From Rhizobiaceae bacterium (GTDB lineage: Bacteria > Pseudomonadota > Alphaproteobacteria > Rhizobiales > Rhizobiaceae), in assembly GCA_014380965.1 (NCBI GenBank), contig JACMIV010000065.1, positions 1-9,519 of the forward strand: 9,519 nucleotides of DNA. Direction: 5' to 3'. A program made the position numbers and the translations under genes. Below the pieces are notes generated by a model, which did not search any database, was not told the origin of the DNA, and worked only from the letters and a program-made list of their open reading frames with translations. Position 1 is the first letter of the stretch. Each line of letters opens with the position of its first letter. Shown piece by piece: positions 1-6,326 of the stretch.

Positions 1-470
1 ATACCGAGCTTCTTGCCGGAGATGCGGCGCCCGAGCATCCAGGTCGGCGACCAGCCGGGCCAGCCCTCCCCCGAAGTCAGACGCAGGCTGCCCTCGACGA
101 GACGGCGCGGCACCGCGAGGATGAGCGCCATGGTCATGTCGGCGGTGTCCTCGTCGAGGACGTCGGGCGTGTTGGTGACGAAGATGCCCTTCGCGTGCGC
201 CGCCTCCACGTCGATGTTGTCGACGCCGTTGCCGTAGTTCGCGATGAGCTTGAGGCGCGGGCCGGCCTGCGCGATCATCGCGCGGTCGATCCGGTCGGTG
301 ACGGTCGGCACGAGGACGTCGACCTCGCGCAGGGCGGCGACCAGCTCCGGCTGGCTCATCGGCCGGTCGGTCGCATTCAGGCGTGTGTCGAACAGCTCGA
401 GCATGCGCGCCTCGACCGGCTCAGGGAGACGGCGGGTGACCACGACGGCCGGCTTCTTCCTCTCCGACAT
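1..470 (-). CDS. D-2-hydroxyacid dehydrogenase (glyoxylate/hydroxypyruvate reductase type), N-terminal part, cut by window edge
   Basis: The reverse strand reads continuously from an ATG at 470-468 to the window edge, giving 156 complete codons and no stop. The protein begins MSERKKPAVVVTRRLPEPVE. It carries the hallmarks of the NAD(P)-dependent D-isomer-specific 2-hydroxyacid dehydrogenases: the substrate-loop motif YGNGVDNID (residues 79-87) and the hinge sequence TNTPDVLDEDTADM (99-112). It ends at GKKLG, just before the expected glycine-rich Rossmann motif GxGxxG, so the cofactor domain and the catalytic Arg/Glu/His lie outside the window. The family reduces glyoxylate or hydroxypyruvate to glycolate or glycerate in the cytoplasm; the exact substrate cannot be told from this part. 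A purine-rich GGGAGAG lies just upstream of the start. The gene is divergent from the SH3 protein gene. The family call is firm, the substrate is inferred, and the missing end is a window effect rather than a broken gene. Confidence 0.93.
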   Translation of the reverse strand, partial: MSERKKPAVVVTRRLPEPVEARMLELFDTRLNATDRPMSQPELVAALREVDVLVPTVTDRIDRAMIAQAGPRLKLIANYGNGVDNIDVEAAHAKGIFVTNTPDVLDEDTADMTMALILAVPRRLVEGSLRLTSGEGWPGWSPTWMLGRRISGKKLG

Positions 471-667
471 CGCCGCTCTCCCTCACCCGTTCAGGTCATG
501 CCTTCAAGACCTTGTTAACCCCGTCGCGCGATAGTGAGCGATGGTCGCCGGCTCGTCCTTAGCAAGCCGGTCCCTCGAAAACAAAGCATTCCGCCCGAGG
601 ACCGCAGCGGCTTTTCCGCCGCGTCGTCGCGCCTTCAAAGCCCGTCACACCGTCCGGAGTGGTTCCC
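471..667. promoter_or_regulatory. Divergent intergenic region between the dehydrogenase and SH3-protein genes
   Basis: This gap of 197 bases separates two genes that point away from each other, so both promoters should lie inside it. I see no convincing -35/-10 pair. A TTAAC-containing AT-richer patch around 512-519 is the most promoter-like spot. The Shine-Dalgarno-like GGAG at 655-658 serves the plus-strand gene. The long plus-strand open frames that cross this region are shadows caused by high GC. Confidence 0.35.
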
Positions 668-1267
668 TTGCGCGCGCCTTTTCTTCCTCGTCCTTCCCGC
701 TCCGGCGCAACGCTCCGCCGCGGTCTCCCGGCCATTCTCGTGGCGCTTGCAGCCACGGTTTCCGTCGGCGGCCCGCTGCGGGCCCAGGAAACCGGCTCTG
801 TCGAGCCGGCGGCGCGCAGTGCGAACATCGGCTCCCACTCCAAGCTGCCTCTGCCGCGTTTCGTGTCGCTGAAGTCGGCGCGCGTCAATCTTCGCGTCGG
901 TCCGGGGCGCGACTACGCCGTCTCCTGGCTCTTTCTGAAGCCGGGCCTGCCGATGGAGGTCGTCGCCGAATACGAACTTTGGCGGCGCGTGCGCGATTCG
1001 GAGGGTGCGGAGGGCTGGGTCTACCACTCGCTCCTTTCGGGCGAGCGCACGGCCATCGCCGCCCCGTGGCTGAAGGGCAAGACCGCGACGATCGATCTCC
1101 ACCGCAGCGCGGGCGAAGAGGCGGCCGTCGTCGCGATGATGGAGCCGGGCGTCGTCTCGAGCGTCAAGGAGTGCGGGCTCGGCTGGTGCGAGGTCGAGGT
1201 CGCCGGCGCGAAGGGCTACGTCAACCAGCACGAGATCTGGGGCGTCTATCCCGACGAGCGCTTCTGA
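668..1267 (+). CDS. Exported protein with two bacterial SH3 domains (SH3_4 type)
   Basis: This is a predicted 199-aa exported protein. The N-terminus has basic residues (RR at 17-18), a hydrophobic core (about 19-36) and a likely signal-peptidase site after LRA (37-39), placing it in the periplasm. Two SH3-like repeats follow. The first spans about 65-124 and contains ARVNLRVGPGRDY and GWVYHSLLSG; the second spans about 138-195 and contains GWCEVEVAGAKGYVNQHEIWGVYP. This matches the SH3_4 proteins common in Hyphomicrobiales, thought to bind peptidoglycan or cell-wall peptides; no enzymatic residues are seen. I chose the TTG at 668 because GGAG at 655-658 lies nine bases upstream. The GTG at 659, which would add three residues, touches that motif directly. 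The two cysteines of the second repeat (169 and 174) could form a disulfide. The family is clear; the biological role is inferred. Confidence 0.85.
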   Translation: MRAPFLPRPSRSGATLRRGLPAILVALAATVSVGGPLRAQETGSVEPAARSANIGSHSKLPLPRFVSLKSARVNLRVGPGRDYAVSWLFLKPGLPMEVVAEYELWRRVRDSEGAEGWVYHSLLSGERTAIAAPWLKGKTATIDLHRSAGEEAAVVAMMEPGVVSSVKECGLGWCEVEVAGAKGYVNQHEIWGVYPDERF

Positions 1268-1291
1268 TCGAAGCGTCGAGAGAAGGCTCAC

Positions 1292-1310
1292 CGTCTTCGC
1301 GGCGAAGACG
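1292..1310 (+). terminator. Hairpin downstream of the SH3-protein gene (no T-tract)
   Basis: A near-perfect palindrome CGTCTTCG-CGG-CGAAGACG (8-bp stem, 3-base loop) starts 25 bases after the stop codon of the SH3 gene. Its position suggests a transcript-end or RNA-protecting hairpin. No T-run follows, so intrinsic termination is not certain. Confidence 0.45.
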
Positions 1311-1393
1311 CTGCATCCATGGCGCGGGCCTAGGCGTTCCGCTCCTCGTGGCTACCTGCCCGTCTCCATCCACGGACACGGAGACAACCGGCC

Positions 1394-2080
1394 ATGATGC
1401 AGTTCTACTATCACCCCTCGCCGAACCCCGCGAAGGTCGCGCTGCTGCTCGAGGAGCTCGGCGCGCCCTACGAGCTGGTGCCCGTCGACACGCGCAAGGG
1501 CGAGCAGTTCTCGGCGGACTTCCTGAAGATCAACCCGAACGCCAAGACGCCCGCCCTCGTCGACGGCGAGGCCGTGCTCTTCGATTCCAGCGCGATCCTT
1601 CTCTATCTTGCCGAGACGACCGGGCGGTTCCTGCCGGAGAACACGCCGGCACGGCGCGCCGAACTTCTTTCCTGGCTAATGTTCGTGGCGAGCGGCATCG
1701 GCCCCTATTCCGGCCAGTCCGTCCATTTCAGCCACATGGCGCCGGAAAAGCTTCCCTACGCCATCAACCGCTACGGATTCGAGGTCGAGCGCCACTACGG
1801 CATCGTCGACGAGCGCCTCGGGCAGCAGCGCTACATGGTGGGCGAGACCTACACGATCGCAGACATGGCCGTCTGGGGTTGGGCGCGCCTCCTGCCCTTC
1901 GTCTTCGGCGAGGCGGCCTGGACGAGGTTCCCGAACATCAAGCGCCTCGTCGACGAGATCGACGCCCGCCCGGCCGCTCAGAAGGCCATCGCGCTGAAGG
2001 AGCGGCACGCGTTCAAGACGGAAATGGACGAAGAGGCCAAGCGCAACATGTTCCCGCAGAACGCAAGGCTTGCCGGCTGA
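1394..2080 (+). CDS. Glutathione S-transferase family protein (Nu-class/YfcG-like)
   Basis: This 228-aa cytoplasmic protein has the two-domain layout and length of bacterial glutathione S-transferases. The thioredoxin-fold N-domain (about 1-82) holds the glutathione-site motif SPNPAKV (9-15), where Nu-class members have TPNG. It also has the cis-proline of KTPALVD (P53) and the acidic-serine pair FDSSA (63-67) that contacts the glutathione gamma-glutamyl group. The all-helical C-domain (about 90-210) includes TIADMAVWGW, the conserved N-capping/hydrophobic-staple region. Relatives such as YfcG and YghU act as glutathione-dependent disulfide reductases or peroxidases; the substrate here is unknown. 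Two adjacent ATGs (1394 and 1397) are possible starts. GGAG at 1380-1383 serves either, though it lies within a small inverted repeat (1362-1367 with 1380-1385). The gene is convergent with irr. The family is confident; the class assignment is inferred. Confidence 0.92.
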   Translation: MMQFYYHPSPNPAKVALLLEELGAPYELVPVDTRKGEQFSADFLKINPNAKTPALVDGEAVLFDSSAILLYLAETTGRFLPENTPARRAELLSWLMFVASGIGPYSGQSVHFSHMAPEKLPYAINRYGFEVERHYGIVDERLGQQRYMVGETYTIADMAVWGWARLLPFVFGEAAWTRFPNIKRLVDEIDARPAAQKAIALKERHAFKTEMDEEAKRNMFPQNARLAG

Positions 2081-2112
2081 GGCAAGCTGGAAGGCGCGCG
2101 GGAGGGGTCACG

Positions 2113-2140
2113 AAAAAGGCGGGTGCCCATGCTGCCCGCC
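2113..2140 (-). terminator. Rho-independent terminator of irr
   Basis: Read on the minus strand, GGCGGG (2140-2135) pairs with CCCGCC (2123-2118) across an 11-base loop and is followed at once by TTTTT (2117-2113). It begins 26 bases beyond the irr stop. No T-run occurs on the plus side, so it mainly serves irr. A second palindrome, CGTTCAG-CC-CTGAACG (2163-2178), spans the irr stop codon itself. Confidence 0.85.
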
Positions 2141-2165
2141 CTCGTCATCGCATGGGTCAGAACGT

Positions 2166-2654
2166 TCAGCCCTGAACGGGCGCTTCGGAAACCTTGCGGC
2201 GCAGGCGGACCACGACGTCGACGTTGACGATCTCCATGCCTTCCGGAGGCTCGGGAAGCTGGTCGAGCCGGATGCCGCCATGCGGGATGTCGATCATCTC
2301 GTTGTCGTCCTCGACGAAGAAATGATGGTGATCCGACGTGTTGGTGTCGAAATAGGTGCGCTGGCCTTCGCCCGTTAGCGGGCGGATGATGCCGACGTCG
2401 GTGAACTGATGCAGCGGGTGGTAGACGGTCGCGAGGGACACGGGCTCGCCGGCGCGGTGCGCTTCCTCGTGCAGTTCCTCGGCCGAGAGGTGACGGTCGC
2501 CTGATCCGAAGATGAGGTTGCAGAGGGCCACGCGCTGACGCGTCGGCCGAAGTCCCGAAGCGCGGAGACGCTCGAACACGCAGAACGTCTGCATCCTGCC
2601 CCGGTTGTCCATCCTGTTCGCCACCATTTCCATTCTTTCGATTTCAGCCTTCAT
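2166..2654 (-). CDS. irr: Iron response regulator Irr (Fur family)
   Basis: The 162-aa protein matches Irr, the heme/iron-responsive repressor-activator of alphaproteobacteria that binds ICE motifs upstream of heme-synthesis, iron-uptake and iron-storage genes. The winged-helix half includes GLRPTRQRVALCNLIFG (34-50), GDRHLSAEELHEEA and VSLATVY (72-78). The dimer and metal half includes RTYFDTNTSDHHHFFVED (99-116), with the triple-histidine cluster at 109-111, and the Irr-typical ending LPEPPEGMEIVNVDVVVRLR. The N-terminus has a lone cysteine (FCVF, C25) and lacks the Cys-Pro heme regulatory motif of Bradyrhizobium Irr, as in some other rhizobial Irr proteins. The predicted recognition helix reads VYHPLHQF, where I recall VYNTLHQF in relatives. 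The start is uncertain: five in-frame ATGs fall in the first 21 codons and none has a strong ribosome site. A T-tailed terminator follows the stop. The gene lies 88 bases after the exported-protein gene on the same strand. Confidence 0.95.
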   Translation of the reverse strand: MKAEIERMEMVANRMDNRGRMQTFCVFERLRASGLRPTRQRVALCNLIFGSGDRHLSAEELHEEAHRAGEPVSLATVYHPLHQFTDVGIIRPLTGEGQRTYFDTNTSDHHHFFVEDDNEMIDIPHGGIRLDQLPEPPEGMEIVNVDVVVRLRRKVSEAPVQG

Positions 2655-2742
2655 CGTACCGGAAAAACGCCAGCCTGCGCAAGAGATCGTCTCTGGATCG
2701 ACGGAGCCCCGACCTCGCAGACCGCCATGAGCCGATCCCGGT

Positions 2743-3243
2743 TCAGGGCGAGCAGCCGGCCTCGAGTTCCGCCAATGCCCGGCCGGAGCCTTCTAGGGAG
2801 ATGGTGCCGCGGCCCTCCGGCGAAGACAGTTCGGCCTCGTTGCCGGCCTTCATCGCCTCGATCAGCGGGCGGAAGGTTTCGAAGGGAGCCGAGACCGACA
2901 GGGACGTGTCGTCGTCCATCTCGTTGACCTCCGCCGTCGTCCGAAACAAAAAGGCCGTTCCATCTATCGAGACGGCAACTGTGTGGAGGACATCCTTGGC
3001 GAGGTTGCGGTCGAAGCCGGTGAAGATCAGGGAGAGGTTGTCTCTGCCGTTGCCTTGGCAGGAGAAGTAGAGGACGGCGTAGACCGTCTCGAGGAGCAGA
3101 CCGGCCTTCTCGGCGGGGCCGCCGCGCTCGGACGCGCTGCTGGACCACGCAAGAGGCTCCTGCGCTGCGGCGGGAGGCGAGGCGAAGGCGGTCATTGCCG
3201 TGGTGAGGAGGACTGCGATCATCCGGCGGACATCGGCTTTCAT
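2743..3243 (-). CDS. Small exported protein of unknown function between irr and fabA
   Basis: I do not recognise this 166-aa protein. It starts MKADVRRMIAVLLTTAMTAF, a good Sec signal peptide with a probable cleavage site after PAAA (24-27), giving a mature periplasmic protein of about 139 aa. The mature part looks like a mixed alpha/beta domain: ETVYAVLYFSCQG, VAVSIDGTAFLFR, then FETFRPLIEAMKAGNEAEL and a C-terminal GSGRALAELEAGCSP. Only two cysteines occur in the mature chain (62 and 164), which suggests a disulfide joining the front of the domain to its end. The Gly-Ser-x-x-Ala-Leu...Cys ending recurs in several exported proteobacterial proteins, but I cannot assign a family. I chose the ATG at 3243 because AAGGGA lies nine bases upstream and the signal peptide starts there; an in-frame ATG at 3354 would add an implausible leader. 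The gene may share a transcript with irr, 88 bases downstream. Confidence 0.82.
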   Translation of the reverse strand: MKADVRRMIAVLLTTAMTAFASPPAAAQEPLAWSSSASERGGPAEKAGLLLETVYAVLYFSCQGNGRDNLSLIFTGFDRNLAKDVLHTVAVSIDGTAFLFRTTAEVNEMDDDTSLSVSAPFETFRPLIEAMKAGNEAELSSPEGRGTISLEGSGRALAELEAGCSP

Positions 3244-3473
3244 GAGGCGCAGTCCCTTCCAGCTTTGTTCAGCTTCCAAAGCCCATCGCTGCCGCTCAGG
3301 CGCTCCAAGGCGCTTTTGTCGCTTCATTGCCGGCACGAGCACGCTACATCCCACTTAAGGTCTACGAAAGCGACGATCCGACCGGGCCATCCTGCCGGGT
3401 TTGTCTCCGGGCTCGCCCGTGCTAAGGGCCTCGCCGAAATGGCGGAAGCTGCGCCGGACGGATATGGAAGACC
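3244..3473. promoter_or_regulatory. Divergent region between the exported-protein gene and fabA
   Basis: This 230-base gap must hold the fabA promoter and that of the minus-strand exported-protein gene. An inverted repeat GCTTTG (3262-3267) / CAAAGC (3277-3282) with a 9-base loop lies in the untranslated leader of the minus-strand gene, beside its ribosome-binding site. I found no good -35/-10 pair and no ICE-like palindrome of the TTTAGAA-N3-TTCTAAA type. No credible gene lies here. Confidence 0.4.
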
Positions 3474-4004
3474 ATGGCAACTGGCAAGACGAACTATACG
3501 TATGACGAGCTGATCGCCTGCGGCCACGCGCAGCTGTTCGGCCCGGGCAACGCGCAATTGCCGCTGCCGCCGATGCTGATGTTCGACCGCATCACCGAGG
3601 TGACGACGGATGGCGGCGAGTACGGCAAAGGCTCGATCAGAGCCGCTTTCGACGTCGATCCCGATCTCTGGTTCTTCCAGTGCCATTTCGAGGGCGATCC
3701 GGTGATGCCGGGCTGCCTCGGCCTCGACGCGCTCTGGCAGCTCACGGGCTTCTATCTCGGCTGGCTCGGCGAGGAGGGCCGCGGACGAGCGCTCGGCGTC
3801 GGCGAGGTGAAGTTCTCCGGCCAGGTGACGCCGAAGGTCAAGCTCGTCGAGTACGGCGTCGATTTCCGAAGGGTCATGCGCTCGCGGCTGAAGCTCGGCA
3901 TCGCGGAGGGTTGGATGAAGGCGGACGGCGAGATCATCTACAAGGCCAGCGACCTGCGCGTCGGCTTGTTCAAGGACGACGACGCGGCGGCCCCATCAGC
4001 CTGA
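3474..4004 (+). CDS. fabA: 3-hydroxydecanoyl-ACP dehydratase/isomerase FabA
   Basis: The 176-aa product is FabA, close to the E. coli length of 172. It dehydrates 3-hydroxyacyl-ACP and isomerises trans-2-decenoyl-ACP to cis-3-decenoyl-ACP, the branch point to unsaturated fatty acids in the cytoplasm. The hot-dog fold core carries the active site [18 protein letters not shown] (68-85). The catalytic His71 and Asp85 match E. coli His70 and Asp84. Upstream, [12 protein letters not shown] (32-43) and downstream [12 protein letters not shown] are also family hallmarks. The ATG at 3474 has a close GGAAG (3466-3470), and the start agrees with the family N-terminus. fabB follows after 105 bases on the same strand, the classical FabA-FabB pairing that defines the anaerobic unsaturated pathway. 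The C-terminal DDDAAAPSA is a short acidic tail of no known role. Confidence 0.98.
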   Translation: MATGKTNYTYDELIACGHAQLFGPGNAQLPLPPMLMFDRITEVTTDGGEYGKGSIRAAFDVDPDLWFFQCHFEGDPVMPGCLGLDALWQLTGFYLGWLGEEGRGRALGVGEVKFSGQVTPKVKLVEYGVDFRRVMRSRLKLGIAEGWMKADGEIIYKASDLRVGLFKDDDAAAPSA

Positions 4005-4025
4005 CCCCAAGAGAGGCCTGCACGC

Positions 4026-4044
4026 GACGACGGCGCTCGTCGTC
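4026..4044 (+). other. Inverted repeat in the fabA-fabB gap
   Basis: GACGACG (4026-4032) and CGTCGTC (4038-4044) form a 7-bp stem with a 5-base loop, 21 bases after the fabA stop. No T-run follows. It could stabilise the fabA 3' end, act as a processing site or be a chance GC-rich palindrome. Confidence 0.45.
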
Positions 4045-4109
4045 CAAGCGTCAGCGGACAAGCGAAGCCGGGCAAGGCGAAGCAGACCCATCATCTGGAG
4101 GAATTTTTC

Positions 4110-5336
4110 ATGAAGCGGGTCGTCGTGACCGGAATGGGCATCGTGTCCTCGATCGGCAACGATCTGGACGAAGTGTCGGCCTCGCTGCGTCAAGCGAAGT
4201 CCGGCATCTCGTTCTCGGAGGATTTCGCCGAGAACGGCTTCAAGTGCCGCGTCTGGGGCAAGCCGAACATCGATACCGCCCCGCTCGTGGATCGACGCGC
4301 CATGCGTTTCCTGTCCCAGGGCGGGGCGTGGAACCATATCGCCATGAAGCAGGCGATCGAAGATTCGGGTCTCGACGAGGCCGACATCTCGAACAATCCG
4401 CGCACCGGCATCATCATGGGCTCGGGCGGGCCCTCGACGCGTACGCTGATCGAGGCGGCCGACATCACGCGCAAGAACAACAGCCCGAAGCGCATCGGCC
4501 CCTTCGCGGTGCCGAAGGCGATGTCGTCCACGGCCTCGGCGACGCTCGCCACCTGGTTCAAGATCCACGGGGTCAACTATTCGATCTCCTCGGCCTGCTC
4601 CACCTCAGCGCATTGCATCGGCAATGCGGCCGAGATGATCCAGTGGGGCAAGCAGGACGTGATGTTCGCCGGCGGCCACGAAGATCTCGACTGGACGATG
4701 TCGAACCTCTTCGATGCGATGGGCGCGATGTCGTCCGACTTCAACGACGACCCTTCCGTCGCCTCCAGAGCCTACGACGCCAAGCGCGACGGCTTCGTCA
4801 TCGCGGGCGGGGCCGGGGTCGTCGTGCTCGAGGAGTACGAACGGGCGAAGGCCCGGGGCGCACGCATCTATGCCGAGTTGGTCGGCTACGGCGCGACATC
4901 CGACGGCTACGACATGGTCGCTCCCTCCGGCGAGGGCGCGGCGCGCTGCATGCGCCAGGCCCTCGCCACCGTGAAGGGCCGCGTCGACTACGTGAACACG
5001 CACGGCACCTCGACGCCGGTCGGCGACTCCAAGGAGATCGGCGCGATTCGAGAGGTCTTCGGCTCGGACATCCCGCACATCCAGTCGACCAAGTCGCTGA
5101 CCGGCCATTCGCTGGGCGCTGCCGGCGCGCAGGAGGCGATCTATTCGCTTTTGATGATGCGGGACGGCTTCATCGGCGAGAGCGCCCACATCACCGAACT
5201 CGATCCGGAGTTCGAGGGCGTGCCGATCGTGCGCAAACGCATAGACGACGCCAAGGTCGACGTCGCCTTGTCGAACTCCTTCGGCTTCGGCGGCACCAAC
5301 GCGACGCTCGTCTTCCAGCGCCTCGCCGACGACTGA
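4110..5336 (+). CDS. fabB: Beta-ketoacyl-ACP synthase I FabB
   Basis: The 408-aa protein is a condensing enzyme of the KAS I type. It elongates acyl-ACP with malonyl-ACP and is the enzyme that extends the cis-3-decenoyl-ACP made by FabA. The catalytic triad falls at exactly the E. coli FabB numbers: Cys163 in [10 protein letters not shown], His298 in [11 protein letters not shown] and His333 in [12 protein letters not shown], with Lys328 also kept. The N-terminus [16 protein letters not shown] and the C-terminal glycine-rich [11 protein letters not shown] are complete, so the gene is intact. The start at 4110 is well supported by TGGAGGA (4096-4102). It lies between fabA and fabI on the same strand, with gaps of 105 and 121 bases that each contain an inverted repeat, so the three genes may be one transcript with internal processing or extra promoters. 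Confidence 0.98.
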   Translation: MKRVVVTGMGIVSSIGNDLDEVSASLRQAKSGISFSEDFAENGFKCRVWGKPNIDTAPLVDRRAMRFLSQGGAWNHIAMKQAIEDSGLDEADISNNPRTGIIMGSGGPSTRTLIEAADITRKNNSPKRIGPFAVPKAMSSTASATLATWFKIHGVNYSISSACSTSAHCIGNAAEMIQWGKQDVMFAGGHEDLDWTMSNLFDAMGAMSSDFNDDPSVASRAYDAKRDGFVIAGGAGVVVLEEYERAKARGARIYAELVGYGATSDGYDMVAPSGEGAARCMRQALATVKGRVDYVNTHGTSTPVGDSKEIGAIREVFGSDIPHIQSTKSLTGHSLGAAGAQEAIYSLLMMRDGFIGESAHITELDPEFEGVPIVRKRIDDAKVDVALSNSFGFGGTNATLVFQRLADD

Positions 5337-5356
5337 CCTCCCGTTGTGTTCGGACG

Positions 5357-5404
5357 ATGTGACGCCCGGATACACGACGTGTCACATAAGGTTTGGACGA
5401 CGTG
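5357..5404 (+). promoter_or_regulatory. Nested inverted repeats upstream of fabI
   Basis: ATGTGAC (5357-5363) and GTCACAT (5381-5387) are a perfect 7-bp inverted repeat separated by 17 bases. A second palindrome ACACG-A-CGTGT (5372-5382) overlaps its right arm. The octamer ACGACGTG occurs twice (5374-5381 and 5397-5404). The element lies 71 to 101 bases before the fabI start. It could be an operator or a leader stem-loop; I cannot assign a protein to it. Confidence 0.4.
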
Positions 5405-5457
5405 CTAGTCGCAGCGGCAGGGCGGCGTCGTCCTGAATGATCAAGGGGAACCGTCCG

Positions 5458-6306
5458 ATGGGCGATCTGATGAAGGGCAAGCGCGGGCTCGTGATGGGCG
5501 TCGCGAACCACAACTCCATCGCCTGGGGTGCGGCCAAGGCTCTGGCGGCGCAGGGAGCGGAGGTGGCGCTCACCTATCAGGGCGACGCCTTCGGCAAACG
5601 CGTGAAGCCGCTCGCGGAGGAGATCGGCTCCAAGATCCTCGTCGACTGCGACGTGGAGGACCTTGCCTCAGTCGATCGGGTCTTCGAGCGGCTCTCGGCC
5701 GAGTGGGGCCAGATCGACTTCCTCGTCCACGCCCTCGCCTTCTCCGACAAGACCGAGCTGAAAGGCCTTTACGCCGACACGTCTCGGGACAACTTCACCC
5801 GCACGATGCAGATCTCGTGCTTCTCCTTCACTGAGATCGTGCGCCGGGCGACGGACATCATGGGCCCCGGCGGCTCGGCTTTGACGCTGACCTATGGCGG
5901 GGCGACGCGCGTCATGCCCAACTACAATGTCATGGGCGTCGCCAAGGCCGCGCTCGAAGCGTCCGTCCGCTATCTTGCCGCCGACTACGGCCCGCGCAAC
6001 ATCCGCGTCAACGCCGTCTCGGCCGGTCCCGTGCGCACCTTGGCGGGAGCCGGTGTATCGGACGCGCGGCTGATGTTCTCCTACCAGCGCAAGAACTCGC
6101 CGCTGCGCCGGAACGTCACGATCGACGAGGTGGGCGGCGCGATCCTCTACCTTCTCTCGGACCTCTCGGCCGGCGTCACCGGCGAAATCCACTATGTCGA
6201 CTCCGGCTACAACATCATGTCGATGCCCGCCCTCGACGAGTTGAAGGCGCAGGAGCGCCGTGCGGTCATCGCGGATGGCACGGCCGTCGCGGAAGCGGCG
6301 AAGTAG
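5458..6306 (+). CDS. fabI: Enoyl-ACP reductase (NADH) FabI
   Basis: This short-chain-dehydrogenase-fold protein catalyses the last reduction of each fatty-acid elongation cycle in the cytoplasm. From the ATG at 5458 it is 282 aa. The cofactor motif GVANHNSIAWG is at 14-24. The catalytic residues Tyr146 (LTYGG), Tyr156 and Lys163 (NYNVMGVAK, 155-163) fall at the same numbers as in E. coli FabI. SAGPVRTLAG and GEIHYVDSGYNIM close the substrate loop and C-terminal part. I chose 5458 over the upstream in-frame ATG at 5437 because AAGGGGA (5443-5449) lies eight bases before it and the numbering then fits the family. FabI is the triclosan target in other bacteria; this copy shows no obvious loss of key residues. 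It follows fabB after 121 bases and converges with the DUF2937 gene. Confidence 0.97.
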   Translation: MGDLMKGKRGLVMGVANHNSIAWGAAKALAAQGAEVALTYQGDAFGKRVKPLAEEIGSKILVDCDVEDLASVDRVFERLSAEWGQIDFLVHALAFSDKTELKGLYADTSRDNFTRTMQISCFSFTEIVRRATDIMGPGGSALTLTYGGATRVMPNYNVMGVAKAALEASVRYLAADYGPRNIRVNAVSAGPVRTLAGAGVSDARLMFSYQRKNSPLRRNVTIDEVGGAILYLLSDLSAGVTGEIHYVDSGYNIMSMPALDELKAQERRAVIADGTAVAEAAK

Positions 6307-6326
6307 TCGGACTCGGGTCAGACCCA

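Noticed and set aside
541..2175. A 544-codon open frame on the plus strand crossing the SH3 and GST genes
   Set aside because: It runs out of frame through two genes with recognisable families, is very rich in Arg and Ala, and has no domain. It is a GC-driven shadow.
2682..2694. AGAGA-TCG-TCTCT inverted repeat upstream of irr, considered as an Irr autoregulatory operator
   Set aside because: The arms are only five bases and do not resemble the ICE consensus; this is easily expected by chance.
3680..5362. A 560-codon open frame on the plus strand overlapping fabA and fabB
   Set aside because: It is an alternate-frame reading of two confidently identified genes, with arginine-rich low-complexity composition and no motifs.
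4605..5375. A 256-codon minus-strand frame opposite fabB, and a similar 270-codon one opposite fabI (5668-6480)
   Set aside because: Both are antisense shadows of intact genes. They have no family resemblance and no ribosome sites that stand out.
5357..5387. TGTGAC...GTCACA upstream of fabI considered as a CRP-type site
   Set aside because: The half-site resembles TGTGA/TCACA, but the spacing is far larger than the six bases of a CRP site.
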